Positions 33,958 to 43,537 of a DNA stretch of 64,000 nt are shown piece by piece. Both the position numbers and the translations under genes were made by a program. This stretch comes from an uncultured Litorivicinus sp. (lineage in GTDB: Bacteria; Pseudomonadota; Gammaproteobacteria; Pseudomonadales; Litorivicinaceae), in the NCBI GenBank assembly GCA_902541775.1, contig CACBSE010000004.1, positions 1 through 64,000 of the forward strand, read 5' to 3'. The notes below the pieces were generated by a model. The model was given only the letters and a program-made list of their open reading frames with translations, was not told the DNA's origin and made no database searches. How positions within the stretch are numbered: position 1 is the stretch's first letter; each line of letters opens with the position of its first letter.

Positions 33958-34341
33958 ATGAAATTGCTTGAAAACCCATTTGGCATCCACGAGAAAGCCC
34001 TGTCTGTCAGGAACAAGCGCATGGAGTTGATTTCTGCAAATATTGCAAACGCAGACACGCCACACTTTCGGGCGAAAGATCTTGATTTTAAGAAGGTACT
34101 CGCGAATGCGAATCCGAGTCCGATGGCTGCAACCAACGTTCGGCACTTTGATACCGGAGAGGTTGAAGATCCCCACGGTATCGTCTTCCGTAATCCTTAC
34201 AACACCGCGGTCGATGGTAACACTGTCGAAATCAACGTCGAGCAAGCCAAGTATGGTGAGGCAGCAATACAGTATCAAGCAACACTTCAATTTCTAGAGA
34301 ATCGAATTTCTGGAATACGCAAATCGTTACGTGGTGAATAA
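33958..34341 (+). CDS. flgB: Proximal rod protein FlgB
   Basis: 127 residues, normal length. The start of the rod-protein N-terminal helix (RNKRMELISANIANADTPHF) and the C-terminal coiled end (AAIQYQATLQFLENRISGIR) are typical. Builds the rod with FlgC, FlgF and FlgG. Confidence 0.94.
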   Translation: MKLLENPFGIHEKALSVRNKRMELISANIANADTPHFRAKDLDFKKVLANANPSPMAATNVRHFDTGEVEDPHGIVFRNPYNTAVDGNTVEINVEQAKYGEAAIQYQATLQFLENRISGIRKSLRGE

Positions 34342-34353
34342 GGGGCCATAACA

Positions 34354-34776
34354 ATGCTGAAAAATATATTTGCGATCGCCGGTACAGCCCTCTCGGCACA
34401 GACCATCCGGATGAATACGACAGCGTCTAACCTGGCGAACGCGGGATCCGTCTCTCCGACCGAAGCCGAAGCATTTCGAGCTAAGCGTCCAGTCTTCAGG
34501 GCCTTGGTCGATCAAGCGGACCTGAATGCCGGGTTCAATACGCTAGGAGGCGTCAAAGTCAAAGAAGTTGTGGACAGCACCGAACCGGTTCGTAAGGTCC
34601 ATGATCCGGGTAACCCCGAGGCAAATGATGAAGGATTTATCTTTTTATCGAATGTGAACGAGGTGACGGAAATGGTTGAAATGGTCGCCGCATCACGCTC
34701 ATTCCAAAACAACGTCGAAGTGGTGACGACTGCACGTCAATTGATGATGCGAACGCTGGATATTACTAAGGCTTAA
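34354..34776 (+). CDS. flgC: Proximal rod protein FlgC
   Basis: 140 residues. N-terminal helix ALSAQTIRMNTTASNLANAG and C-terminal NVNEVTEMVEMVAASRSFQN with a following ATARQLM-type helix. Normal length; no enlargement, unlike the hook. Confidence 0.95.
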   Translation: MLKNIFAIAGTALSAQTIRMNTTASNLANAGSVSPTEAEAFRAKRPVFRALVDQADLNAGFNTLGGVKVKEVVDSTEPVRKVHDPGNPEANDEGFIFLSNVNEVTEMVEMVAASRSFQNNVEVVTTARQLMMRTLDITKA

Positions 34777-34779
34777 ATC

Positions 34780-35508
34780 ATGAATACGGAAATTTCACTC
34801 GCATCGACAGGGACCTTGACCAAAGCGGAATATGATGAGTCTCAGCTTCTGAAATCGGCGGAAGATGAACTTGATCGGAGTGCTTTCTTAAAGCTCCTTA
34901 CCACGCAGTTACAAAACCAAAATCCATTAGATCCAATGAAAAACGAGGCATTTGTGGCTCAATTGGCCCAGTTCTCACAACTCGAAGGAATTACCAATAT
35001 GTCCACGTCACTGACCGACGTGGCGGACGTCATTCGATCCGATCGAATCATGAGCGGTGCTAACTTGGTCGGTAAGTCGGTTTTTGGACAGACTGGACGG
35101 ATAAGTACTGATGGGGAAACGCCAGAAAAAATTGAAGTTTCATTGCCCTACGGCGCAGAGCAGGTTGATATAGGTATTTACGATCTCGAAACGGGTGTCT
35201 TGGTACGGTCTATCGTTGCCGGCCCACAATCCTCGGGTATTGCCGAGTTTGCATGGGACGGGCGTTATGCGGATGGACAACCGGCGGCCCCGGGCGTCTA
35301 TTTCATTCGGGCCTTAGCAACCATTGATGGCGCTGCCACCGATGTTACTCCAGGAACGTACTCGCAAGTGGAGACGGTCTCCTGGGATGCCCAAACAGCA
35401 AACCTTAATTTGAATTTAGTGGGTGGAGTTGTTCTTCCCATGGATCGAGTTACTCGAATTGGCGAGGGTGGTACTTCACTCGCCGGTAATGAATCAACGG
35501 GAGAATAA
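34780..35508 (+). CDS. flgD: Hook assembly cap FlgD
   Basis: 242 residues. N-terminal FLKLLTTQLQNQNPLDPMKN, then EAFVAQLAQFSQLEGITNMS, and a C-terminal Ig/Tudor region (FAWDGRYADGQPAAPGVYFI). FlgD caps the growing hook and is discarded afterwards. Its size is normal although its substrate FlgE is three times the usual length. Confidence 0.94.
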   Translation: MNTEISLASTGTLTKAEYDESQLLKSAEDELDRSAFLKLLTTQLQNQNPLDPMKNEAFVAQLAQFSQLEGITNMSTSLTDVADVIRSDRIMSGANLVGKSVFGQTGRISTDGETPEKIEVSLPYGAEQVDIGIYDLETGVLVRSIVAGPQSSGIAEFAWDGRYADGQPAAPGVYFIRALATIDGAATDVTPGTYSQVETVSWDAQTANLNLNLVGGVVLPMDRVTRIGEGGTSLAGNESTGE

Positions 35509-35511
35509 GCG

Positions 35512-38500
35512 ATGTCATTCTTTACCTCATTGACGGGTCTAAACGCTGCAACGACACAGCTTTCTGTGACCTCAAACAACATTGCGAACGCAGGGACGAC
35601 AGGTTTTAAACGCTCACGATCAGACTTCGGTGATATTTTTGCGACCTCTCCACTTCAGAAAGCATCGACCGTCGTCGGTCAGGGAACTGCGTTGAAGCAG
35701 GTTACTCAAGAATTCTCTCAGGGTAACATCGAACTCTCTGGAAACTCTCTGGACCTTGCGGTTACCGGTGAAGGATTTTTTCCTCTGCGCTCGGCCGATG
35801 GACAGGATCTGTTCACTCGAAACGGTTCTTTTCTTTTGGACGAACAGAACACGGTGGTGAACTCCGCTGGACAATTTTTGCGAGTCGCCTCTGTTGACTC
35901 CCTCGGTAAAGCTGATTTCCAAGCGGAGCTGGTTCCTCTAACAATTGCACCAAATACGGTGGGACAAGCAATCGCTACCTCTCGAATTGATCTAGCGATT
36001 AACTTCCCAGCTGAATCATTGCCTCAAACGACCGTGAATGAGTCCAATATTGAAACCATCAAACCATTTGATCAAAACGATCCAACGACCTACGCAAAGT
36101 CAGCCGCGGTCACCATATTTGACGAAAACGGTAACGACTTCCTGCTCACCTTTTTCTACCGTCGGGTAGGGGTTGCATCAGCCGATGATCCGTTTAACAA
36201 ATGGCAAACCCATATCGTGCTAGATGGTCAGGAGATTACTCCGGCTCTCGGTCAAGCCACCGCAACTGACCAAACACCACTGTATGTTGATAAATACGGT
36301 AATATCCTGCCTGAGGACGAGTTGCCGACAGCCGTTCGAAATAATGCGGTCTTCAGAAAATACATCTTGGATGATCTTGCCGATCCAAATTTGTCCGCGC
36401 CGGCAAAGGCGTCTGGCACGTTGGTTGGATTACCCTACCTCACTGAGGAGGCAGGGGTAAACTTTGCGCCATCGGTTGCCTCAACCTCAATCTCAGTCGT
36501 CGAGGACGAGTTGGCAGAGATTGGTGATACGTCCCATATCATTGCGACGTCAGCGATTGCAGCGAATACAATTACGATCGCTAGTCACGGTCTAAGCACC
36601 GGTGATCGGGTACTGTACGATGCGCAATCAGGAACAACGGCTACCGGACTGATTGATCAAGCTGAGTATTATGTTGTTAGAGAAAGTGCTTCGACCTTCA
36701 AGCTCGCGACAACTTACGCAAATGCTGTCGCAGACACCCCTGTCACTGTGAATATTTCTGGCGGGAATAACAACCAAACAATTATCCATCGCGAAGTCGT
36801 TTCACTAACGATGAAAGATTCTAATAACGCGGAACTGGCTACTCTTTCTACGGTCACTGCAGCGTCAGCCTCAGTTGATCTGGTCAAAAACGGTGATGTC
36901 GAAGCCAATGACCGTGTTTCGCTAAAACTGACTGATTCTGATGGGACGGCTGTCAACATATCGACCAGCGCACTATCCGCTGACGCGTCGGTTGCTGATG
37001 TCGTTGATGCTTTAAATCGAGCATCGGCCGCGACCGCGGTAAATTTTGCGAGTATTGCATCCGACACGATCACAGCGGTAGGACACGGGTATGAAACCGG
37101 CGACCGGGTTAAGTTTAACTTGCACGGCAGCTCTGCGATCGGTGGCCTCACTGACGGAACTGAGTATCATGTCGTCAAACTGTCGGCGGATACTTTCAAG
37201 ATAGCGACCACTTACGCGAACGCAACCGCGTCGACAGCAGTGACCGTCGGCTCAATTACCAATACGGCGGCAAATACAACGGCAACGTTCGATTCAGCCG
37301 AAGGGACTGGTCAGTATGTTTTCTCAACCGATACAAATGCCGACGGCGATGTGGTTGTTGCCTCTCGAATCGTTATCACACGTGCTGATGGGAAAAATTT
37401 CAGAATCGCGTCCGATATCACCAGGCACTCATTGTCTGGCGAGTCTGCCATCCACGAGAATGTCACCTTAGAGAGCCCCGAGATTAGCTCGACTTCGACG
37501 GCATTGACCCAGGACGGGGTGCGGCTGGACACCAGTACGACGATTGAGGAGCTCGTCTCGGCGTTGCATCGCAGTGCCTCTCAAACGGATTTTAAGATTG
37601 AGCTCTCGACAACTGCCAATAACACGATTGATATCACCAAAGCTGACGGTACTAATTTCTCGGTGACCGCTGATCGACTACCGAATGGAACGACCGGTCT
37701 TCTGACCGCGTTGCAGAGTGAAACACTTGCCGCGCTCGCACAAGGTGGTGTGAGCGACGCAACTTCGAACGGGACGACTGCCCCTGACCTGTCGGCGGCG
37801 TTTGATTTAACAATCGATGAAGACCCTCTCGATCCGAATGCGACCAATTCGCTGACAGTTGATCTGTCTGCTTTAAACGCACCGGAAAATGCCGCCCTAT
37901 CCGGCGACGAGGTTGCCGAGCAGATGACAAAGGAGATTAACCGTCAATTTGGTGATCAACGGTATTTCAATCTAAGCTCGGCGGCGAATCGCCAGTTTCG
38001 GATGACCTTTGATGCTAACCCGAATGATTTGACCGCCGCTCAGGTGGTCGATATCTACATTCCTGCGTCGGCTGTTTATACCGAAAAATCACTGGCGCAG
38101 GAGATTCAGTCTCAACTCAGGGCTGCAACAGGAACACAAGTGGCAGTAAACTATAGTGGTTCATCGAAGGGTTTCGTATTCTCGCCCGAGGATGACACTA
38201 GCCAGCTAACCATTTCCAACGTCCCTGCGTCATCATCGCTGACCGGTTCAGCCGTGCCGAATACACTCTTTGGCCTGAATACCCTGTCTTCAAACTTTAC
38301 GCTGGACTCTCGCGGTCGGTATGCCGCAGAGGTCATTCCTAATGGAAGCCAGATCTTGGCCGATACCGACCAACAACGGTATGGCATCAAAGTTGAATTT
38401 GTTCCTGATGACGAATCGGGGGGCCAGTTCACCATCTCGAGCGGTAAAACGGGGGACGGCTCGGCGATACGGATTGAGAATATGTCTACCGCTGCCCGTA

Positions 38501-39657
38501 CATACTTTGGTTTTGATCCAGACAGCGCCACGGCGAATGAACTTGAAGTTGTGGCGGTCGATCAGACCGTTGCGGTCCGCGGTGTTGAGTCCACCGCCGC
38601 GCGTGTCTTCGGTAAGCCAGTGAGTTTCGATCCCGACGAGGCTTTCTTTGTCGATGATTTGACCAATGAGTTTACTGTCACTGTCGACACCGTAACGGAA
38701 ACCTTCCGACTGCCGGTCGGCAACTATAACTTGAATAGCTTTAAGACCGCGCTCGAGAATCGGATTAACGCAATGGAAGATTCCCTCGGAAATTCGATCT
38801 CTGGTGTTCGCGTCAATTTTGATCAGGTTAACGAGATATTCCAATTTACATCCGGTACGACCGGCGACTCGTCGTTCTTGCAGATTTCTGGATCCTCGCG
38901 GTATGGGCTTGAGGATATTGAGTCGAGTGTTGGCCAGACATCAACATTCCGTAAGCCGGTCGCAGACCTAACAGCGAGTGGCCAGGATATCTTTGTCGCG
39001 AAGGACGAAAACGGAGTATTCCGCGAATATTCCGCCGACTTTACATCAGGACTATCGCCGCTCCCTGGCAACCGGACCTTTACCGAAGACCCAGAGTTCC
39101 GGCCACTCTTTTTGGATAAGGGTGAATTGACCTTTGATACAGCGGGTAACCTGGTCTCGCCACTGAACGGAATTTCACTGGATAACGTCGTCATCGGTGG
39201 TTCAGGTAACACGCTCAATATCGATATTGATTATGTGGGTTCAACTCAGTTCTCGGGCGCTTTCTCGGTCAACTCGCAGAGTCAGAATGGTCAGCCAAAC
39301 GGATCGTTGGTTGCGGTCGACATTGCTGATGACGGTCTGGTGACAGCATCGTACTCAAATGGTACCCAGGATCTGAAGGGCAAGATCGTGTTGTCCACTT
39401 TTTCGACACCTAACGGTTTGCGTCAGCTCGGTGATTCGACCTTCCTGGAATCCAACGAATCCGGGGCCCCGACGCTTGGTGAACCGGGTGGCGCTGGGTT
39501 TGGCACGATCCGTGCTGGTGCACGGGAAAGGGCTAACGTCGATTTGACCTCGGAACTGGTTGACTTGATCACCGCGCAGCGGAACTTCCAGGCAAACGCG
39601 AAGGCTATCGAAACGTCATCAACCCTGACGTCAACGATTATTAACATCAGAAGCTAA
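35512..39657 (+). CDS. flgE: Giant flagellar hook protein FlgE (1381 residues)
   Basis: Typical FlgE is ~400-450 residues; this is 1381. The ends are canonical: N-terminal FFTSLTGLNAATTQLSVTSN with NIANAGTTGFKRSRSDFGDI, and C-terminal ERANVDLTSELVDLITAQRN with QANAKAIETSSTLT. The extra ~950 residues lie between, in the outer hook domains, and include two copies of module A (residues 344-424 and 513-594) shared with the giant flagellin and FliD. The rest is Thr/Ser/Ala/Asp-rich beta-type sequence. The hook is the flexible universal joint; extra outer domains would thicken its surface. The frame is uninterrupted, so it is not an assembly fusion of separate genes. Confidence 0.93.
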   Translation: MSFFTSLTGLNAATTQLSVTSNNIANAGTTGFKRSRSDFGDIFATSPLQKASTVVGQGTALKQVTQEFSQGNIELSGNSLDLAVTGEGFFPLRSADGQDLFTRNGSFLLDEQNTVVNSAGQFLRVASVDSLGKADFQAELVPLTIAPNTVGQAIATSRIDLAINFPAESLPQTTVNESNIETIKPFDQNDPTTYAKSAAVTIFDENGNDFLLTFFYRRVGVASADDPFNKWQTHIVLDGQEITPALGQATATDQTPLYVDKYGNILPEDELPTAVRNNAVFRKYILDDLADPNLSAPAKASGTLVGLPYLTEEAGVNFAPSVASTSISVVEDELAEIGDTSHIIATSAIAANTITIASHGLSTGDRVLYDAQSGTTATGLIDQAEYYVVRESASTFKLATTYANAVADTPVTVNISGGNNNQTIIHREVVSLTMKDSNNAELATLSTVTAASASVDLVKNGDVEANDRVSLKLTDSDGTAVNISTSALSADASVADVVDALNRASAATAVNFASIASDTITAVGHGYETGDRVKFNLHGSSAIGGLTDGTEYHVVKLSADTFKIATTYANATASTAVTVGSITNTAANTTATFDSAEGTGQYVFSTDTNADGDVVVASRIVITRADGKNFRIASDITRHSLSGESAIHENVTLESPEISSTSTALTQDGVRLDTSTTIEELVSALHRSASQTDFKIELSTTANNTIDITKADGTNFSVTADRLPNGTTGLLTALQSETLAALAQGGVSDATSNGTTAPDLSAAFDLTIDEDPLDPNATNSLTVDLSALNAPENAALSGDEVAEQMTKEINRQFGDQRYFNLSSAANRQFRMTFDANPNDLTAAQVVDIYIPASAVYTEKSLAQEIQSQLRAATGTQVAVNYSGSSKGFVFSPEDDTSQLTISNVPASSSLTGSAVPNTLFGLNTLSSNFTLDSRGRYAAEVIPNGSQILADTDQQRYGIKVEFVPDDESGGQFTISSGKTGDGSAIRIENMSTAARTYFGFDPDSATANELEVVAVDQTVAVRGVESTAARVFGKPVSFDPDEAFFVDDLTNEFTVTVDTVTETFRLPVGNYNLNSFKTALENRINAMEDSLGNSISGVRVNFDQVNEIFQFTSGTTGDSSFLQISGSSRYGLEDIESSVGQTSTFRKPVADLTASGQDIFVAKDENGVFREYSADFTSGLSPLPGNRTFTEDPEFRPLFLDKGELTFDTAGNLVSPLNGISLDNVVIGGSGNTLNIDIDYVGSTQFSGAFSVNSQSQNGQPNGSLVAVDIADDGLVTASYSNGTQDLKGKIVLSTFSTPNGLRQLGDSTFLESNESGAPTLGEPGGAGFGTIRAGARERANVDLTSELVDLITAQRNFQANAKAIETSSTLTSTIINIRS
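36541..36783 (+). repeat. Module A copy E1 in flgE
   Basis: Residues 344-424 of FlgE. Pattern: NTITIASHGLSTGDRVLY, then GLIDQAEYYVV and TFKLATTYANAVADTPV. Shared with fliC1 and fliD modules. Confidence 0.85.
37048..37293 (+). repeat. Module A copy E2 in flgE
   Basis: Residues 513-594 of FlgE. Pattern: DTITAVGHGYETGDRVKF, GLTDGTEYHVVKLSADTFK, IATTYANATASTAV. Confidence 0.85.
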
Positions 39658-39685
39658 TGAGCTTCTAGTATTTTAGGAACTTGCC

Positions 39686-40453
39686 ATGGATCGTTTGGTC
39701 TTTACAGCTAACACAGCGATGTCGGAATACCGACTCGATCGTCAAAACATGACGCACGAGTTAGCGAACGTCTCGACTACCGGATTTAAAAAAGCCTTTC
39801 AGATTGCGAATAGGGCGGTTCGTGTAGAGGGGGATGGATTTGATACGCGGTTCTTACCAAGAGCAATGACGTCGCCGAAAATTGATCTGGCGCCTGGCGT
39901 AAGGCAGCTTACTGGTCGAGCGCTTGATGTCGCGATGGATAATAAGACCGTCCTTGGGGTCCTTTCGGAAAATGGCGAGCTCGCCTGGACGCGACGAGGC
40001 GATCTGAGACAAGGACCTGAGGGGTTTATTCAGACGGGCGAGGGGTATCTCGTAGTCGATGACTCGGGGGCCCCCTTGCAGCTTCCACTCGGTTCGATGA
40101 GGTATGAGATCGCAAACGATGGGACTATCTCAGCCATTGATCCTAGTAACTTGGAAGCAGGCGCAGAGCAGATTGCGCGGTTGGGAATAAAGGACGCGTC
40201 GACCACTGACCTGGCGCGCCGCGAAGATGGCCTATTTAGGCCTATGAACAATACAGAAGATGGATTTGATTTTGAGGCGGGACCGGAGCCGGCCACGTTG
40301 ACGCCGGGATCTCTTGAGGGCTCAAACGTCAATCCGGTCCACACACTTGTCAAGTTTATTGACCATATGCGTTCGTTTGAAATGCAAACGAAAGTGATCC
40401 GTGAAATGAAAGATAACGATAGCTCTGGCGCGTCGATGATGCGGTTATCGTAG
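39686..40453 (+). CDS. flgF: Proximal rod protein FlgF
   Basis: 255 residues. N-terminal MDRLVFTANTAMSEYRLDRQ with ELANVSTTGFKKAFQ; C-terminal GSLEGSNVNPVHTLVKFIDH with MQTKVIREM. Normal length. Confidence 0.94.
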   Translation: MDRLVFTANTAMSEYRLDRQNMTHELANVSTTGFKKAFQIANRAVRVEGDGFDTRFLPRAMTSPKIDLAPGVRQLTGRALDVAMDNKTVLGVLSENGELAWTRRGDLRQGPEGFIQTGEGYLVVDDSGAPLQLPLGSMRYEIANDGTISAIDPSNLEAGAEQIARLGIKDASTTDLARREDGLFRPMNNTEDGFDFEAGPEPATLTPGSLEGSNVNPVHTLVKFIDHMRSFEMQTKVIREMKDNDSSGASMMRLS

Positions 40454-40463
40454 GAGATAGAAA

Positions 40464-41249
40464 ATGGAAGCCTCACTTTACGTCTCAAAAACTGGTCTTG
40501 ACGCACAACAGATGCGGATGACCGTGATCTCAAACAACCTGGCTAATGTAAACACGGTCGGCTACAAGCGCGATCGGGCAGTGTTTGAAGACCTGTTGTA
40601 CCAGAATATACGGCAGGCAGGTGGCTCAACTGGTGGTGATAACCAGTCACCCACGGGCCTGATGATTGGAACAGGTGTTCGGATTATCGCTACAGAGAAA
40701 ACCCATACTCAAGGGTCGATGATTCAGACAAAAAATGCACTGGATTTGGCAATTCAGGGTGAGGGAATGTTTCAGGTCCTGCAGCCTGATGGGACATTTG
40801 CCTACACCCGAGATGGCTCATTTAAGTTGTCAGTTGATCGGGAACTCGTGACCTCCAACGGAATGCAACTCCAGCCCGTAATTACAATTCCCCAGAATGC
40901 TGAGTCAATTAGTATCGGCGAGGATGGTACGGTCTCGATTCAGCCATACGGAAACGCTGAAGAGCAGGTGATTGGTCAGATGTTGCTTACTCGCTTTGTG
41001 AATTACGCGGGACTCGAGCCCATGGGTAAGAACTTGTACCGAGAAACATCTGCATCGGGAGCGCCAATCATCGGGGTACCAGATGAAGATGGTGCTGGGC
41101 GGATTGCCCAAGGTTCGCTGGAGGCGGCGAATGTGAATGTTGTCGAAGAGATGGTCAACATGATCGAGACACAACGTGCCTACGAGATTAATTCGAAGGC
41201 GATTTCTTCTGTTGATTCGATGCTTCGATTCTTGAACCAGAACTTGTAA
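40464..41249 (+). CDS. flgG: Distal rod protein FlgG
   Basis: 261 residues, the standard size. ASLYVSKTGLDAQQMRMTVI, SNNLANVNTVGYKRDRAVFE and C-terminal SLEAANVNVVEEMVNMIETQ with RAYEINSKAISSVDSML. The strongest rod signature in the cluster, useful as the normal-size comparison for FlgE. Confidence 0.97.
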   Translation: MEASLYVSKTGLDAQQMRMTVISNNLANVNTVGYKRDRAVFEDLLYQNIRQAGGSTGGDNQSPTGLMIGTGVRIIATEKTHTQGSMIQTKNALDLAIQGEGMFQVLQPDGTFAYTRDGSFKLSVDRELVTSNGMQLQPVITIPQNAESISIGEDGTVSIQPYGNAEEQVIGQMLLTRFVNYAGLEPMGKNLYRETSASGAPIIGVPDEDGAGRIAQGSLEAANVNVVEEMVNMIETQRAYEINSKAISSVDSMLRFLNQNL

Positions 41250-41258
41250 GGAATTGAT

Positions 41259-41933
41259 GTGATACGTAAAGCGTTTCTGTCGTTAGGGTTCATAGCTCTG
41301 GCCGGTTGCGTGGGACCCCAAAAGGTCGCCGGGCCTTCGCCTGAGTTTGCGCCGATTATTCCAGTGGTGACAAATCAATCGTCGATTCCAACAGGTTCGC
41401 TCTACAACGCAGCCTATTCAGACAGTTGGTTTGGGGAGAAAAAGGCATATCGGGTTGGCGACATTGTCACGGTAGTCCTCGATGAGTCATTGGATGCGGA
41501 CACCACAACGAAGAACACCGCGTCCCGCAAGACAAAAACTGATGTCTTGTCACCCTTACAGATTGCAAAGTGGGGAAGCCCAGGCGGATTTCTGTCGAAT
41601 GACCTCCAAGAGGAAAACGAAGTGTCGTCAACTGGCTCCGGCGTGATTGATCAGAGTGCGACGTTCAAAGGCACGATGACGGCTCAGGTCGTCGAGGTCT
41701 ATCCGAACGGTAACCTATTGATACGCGGCGAGAAAATTGTCAATTTTTCCTCTGGATCAGAGGTAGTACAAGTGAAGGGGATAATTAGACCTCAGGATAT
41801 TCAACCGGATAATACAGTCCAGTCGAAACGATTAGCATCCGCGCAAATCACCTATAAAGGAGTTGGTCCTAATGCCAATGCGCAGAAGATACCTTGGGGT
41901 ACAAATTTGCTGCTAAGTATCTGGCCATTCTAG
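41259..41933 (+). CDS. flgH: L-ring lipoprotein FlgH
   Basis: 224 residues starting at GTG 41259. Lipobox LAGC (Cys17), then SLYNAAYSDSWFGEKKAYRV, GDIVTVVLDESLDADTTTKN and the ending WGTNLLLSIWPF. Forms the outer-membrane L ring. Confidence 0.95.
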   Translation: MIRKAFLSLGFIALAGCVGPQKVAGPSPEFAPIIPVVTNQSSIPTGSLYNAAYSDSWFGEKKAYRVGDIVTVVLDESLDADTTTKNTASRKTKTDVLSPLQIAKWGSPGGFLSNDLQEENEVSSTGSGVIDQSATFKGTMTAQVVEVYPNGNLLIRGEKIVNFSSGSEVVQVKGIIRPQDIQPDNTVQSKRLASAQITYKGVGPNANAQKIPWGTNLLLSIWPF

Positions 41934-41942
41934 GAGTTGATG

Positions 41943-43067
41943 ATGAGGCTGTTTATTCTTTTCTTTGCTCTCTTAGCGTCTTCATTGACGCTTGCCGATC
42001 GCATCAAAGATTTAACGACTGTGGCAGGAGTTCGCTCTAACCAGTTGATTGGGTATGGCCTAGTTGTCGGATTGAATGCGACCGGTGACGGTGGTGCTGT
42101 CCCCTACACAGGGCAGTCTTTACGATCAATACTCGGCCGGCTTGGCGTCAACGTGGATGGTGTTCTCTCTGATTTTGATGTTGCTGGCACACAGGCCAAC
42201 AGTATTCCTGCCGATAATGTAGCCGCGGTCATGGTGACAGCAACACTGCCTCCATTTGCGAAGCCCGGACAAAATATCGATGTGAATATCTCGACCATCG
42301 GTGCAGCAACTTCGCTCCGTGGCGGGACCCTTATTATGACACGTCTGCGCGGTATCGATGGTGAGGTTTATGCGCTTGCCCAAGGCGCTCTGACGTCAAC
42401 AGGTATCGAGGTCAACGCCGCTGGCGACGAAATTACCATCGGCGTCCCGACCTCTGGAAGAATTCCCAATGGTGCGACGGTGGAGCGGATGATCGAATCT
42501 CCGTTTAACCGCTCACAGCATATTGTCCTGAATGTTTCTAACGGTGACTTCACAACCTCAAAAGAGATTGTTGACAAGGTCAATCAAGTCTTCGGCGAGG
42601 GAACGGCCTCAGCGATCGATGGTGTTTCAGTCGCGGTCAGGGCGCCCGAGGACCCAAATTCCCGCGTTTCATTTCTCTCGCTTTTGGAGAATCTAGACGT
42701 AATCCCTGGCGAGCCTGCTGCAAAGATCGTGGTCAACAGCCGTACAGGAACCGTTGTGATTAGTCGAAATGTTAAAGTGACTGCGGCGGCGGTGACTCAC
42801 GGGCCGATTACAGTGACTGTATCGGCCACCAACGAGGTCAGTCAGGCCAACCCCTTCGCTGATCAAGGGCAGACCGTGGCGATCCAAAATGCCGATGTGG
42901 CGATCGAAGAGCCCGCGAATAAAATGTTTCTATTTCAGCCAGGTGTTGATCTGAGGGAAATTGTCGACGCGGTCAACGAGACCGGAGCGACCCCATCCTC
43001 ACTTATTGCGATCCTTGAGGCACTGAAATCCTCTGGCAGTCTGCGAGCTGAGCTTGTGGTGATCTGA
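41943..43067 (+). CDS. flgI: P-ring protein FlgI
   Basis: 374 residues from ATG 41943, with TAGGAG six bases upstream (ATG 41940 is an alternative). Signal peptide, then RIKDLTTVAGVRSNQLIGYG, LVVGLNATGDGG and the C-terminal VDAVNETGATPSSLIAILEA with LKSSGSLRAELVVI. Forms the P ring in peptidoglycan, chaperoned by FlgA. Confidence 0.96.
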   Translation: MRLFILFFALLASSLTLADRIKDLTTVAGVRSNQLIGYGLVVGLNATGDGGAVPYTGQSLRSILGRLGVNVDGVLSDFDVAGTQANSIPADNVAAVMVTATLPPFAKPGQNIDVNISTIGAATSLRGGTLIMTRLRGIDGEVYALAQGALTSTGIEVNAAGDEITIGVPTSGRIPNGATVERMIESPFNRSQHIVLNVSNGDFTTSKEIVDKVNQVFGEGTASAIDGVSVAVRAPEDPNSRVSFLSLLENLDVIPGEPAAKIVVNSRTGTVVISRNVKVTAAAVTHGPITVTVSATNEVSQANPFADQGQTVAIQNADVAIEEPANKMFLFQPGVDLREIVDAVNETGATPSSLIAILEALKSSGSLRAELVVI

Positions 43068-43537
43068 TGAGCGTCGTTTCTGATCCACAAACATCCTACG
43101 ACTTCTCAGCCCTGGGCGCATTGAAAGCCCAAGCTGTCAGGGATCGGTCGAATGATGAAACGATCAAACAGACAGCGAAGCAGTTTGAGGCGATGTTCCT
43201 TCAGATGATTCTGAAGTCGATGAGAGACGCTGTCCCTCAGGGTGGCTTGTTTGATTCAAAGGAAACACAAACCTTCGAGCAGATGCTGGATCAGCAATTT
43301 GCGCTCGCAATGTCTGAGAGAGGCTCGACTGGTCTCAGTCAGATGATCGAGCAGTTCATTCGTCGATCGCAGGGAAACACTGACATTGAACCGCAGCAAA
43401 AAAATTTGAAGCTTGAGACGCCGTCACCGACTGCACTGCCCTTAGTCAATGAATCGGATAAATATCCTATTCCTGAAGGGGCAACCCAAAATTTTCTGCT
43501 ACTTCGTGATCAGTTGCGTCTTGAAGGAGGCCAGTGA
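43067..43537 (+). CDS. flgJ: Rod cap protein FlgJ, N-terminal domain only
   Basis: 156 residues. The rod-capping domain is present (KQFEAMFLQMILKSMRDAVP, GGLFDSKETQTFEQMLDQQF, MIEQFIRR). The C-terminal peptidoglycan hydrolase domain normal in gammaproteobacterial FlgJ (~310-340 residues) is missing; the protein ends in a short polar tail. A separate wall-cutting enzyme would be needed for rod penetration. Start overlaps the flgI stop (TGATG). Confidence 0.9.
   Translation: MSVVSDPQTSYDFSALGALKAQAVRDRSNDETIKQTAKQFEAMFLQMILKSMRDAVPQGGLFDSKETQTFEQMLDQQFALAMSERGSTGLSQMIEQFIRRSQGNTDIEPQQKNLKLETPSPTALPLVNESDKYPIPEGATQNFLLLRDQLRLEGGQ

Noticed and set aside
35512-39657. FlgE length as an assembly artefact joining two genes
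   Set aside because: The frame is open throughout, both ends are canonical once only, and neighbouring axial proteins are enlarged too.
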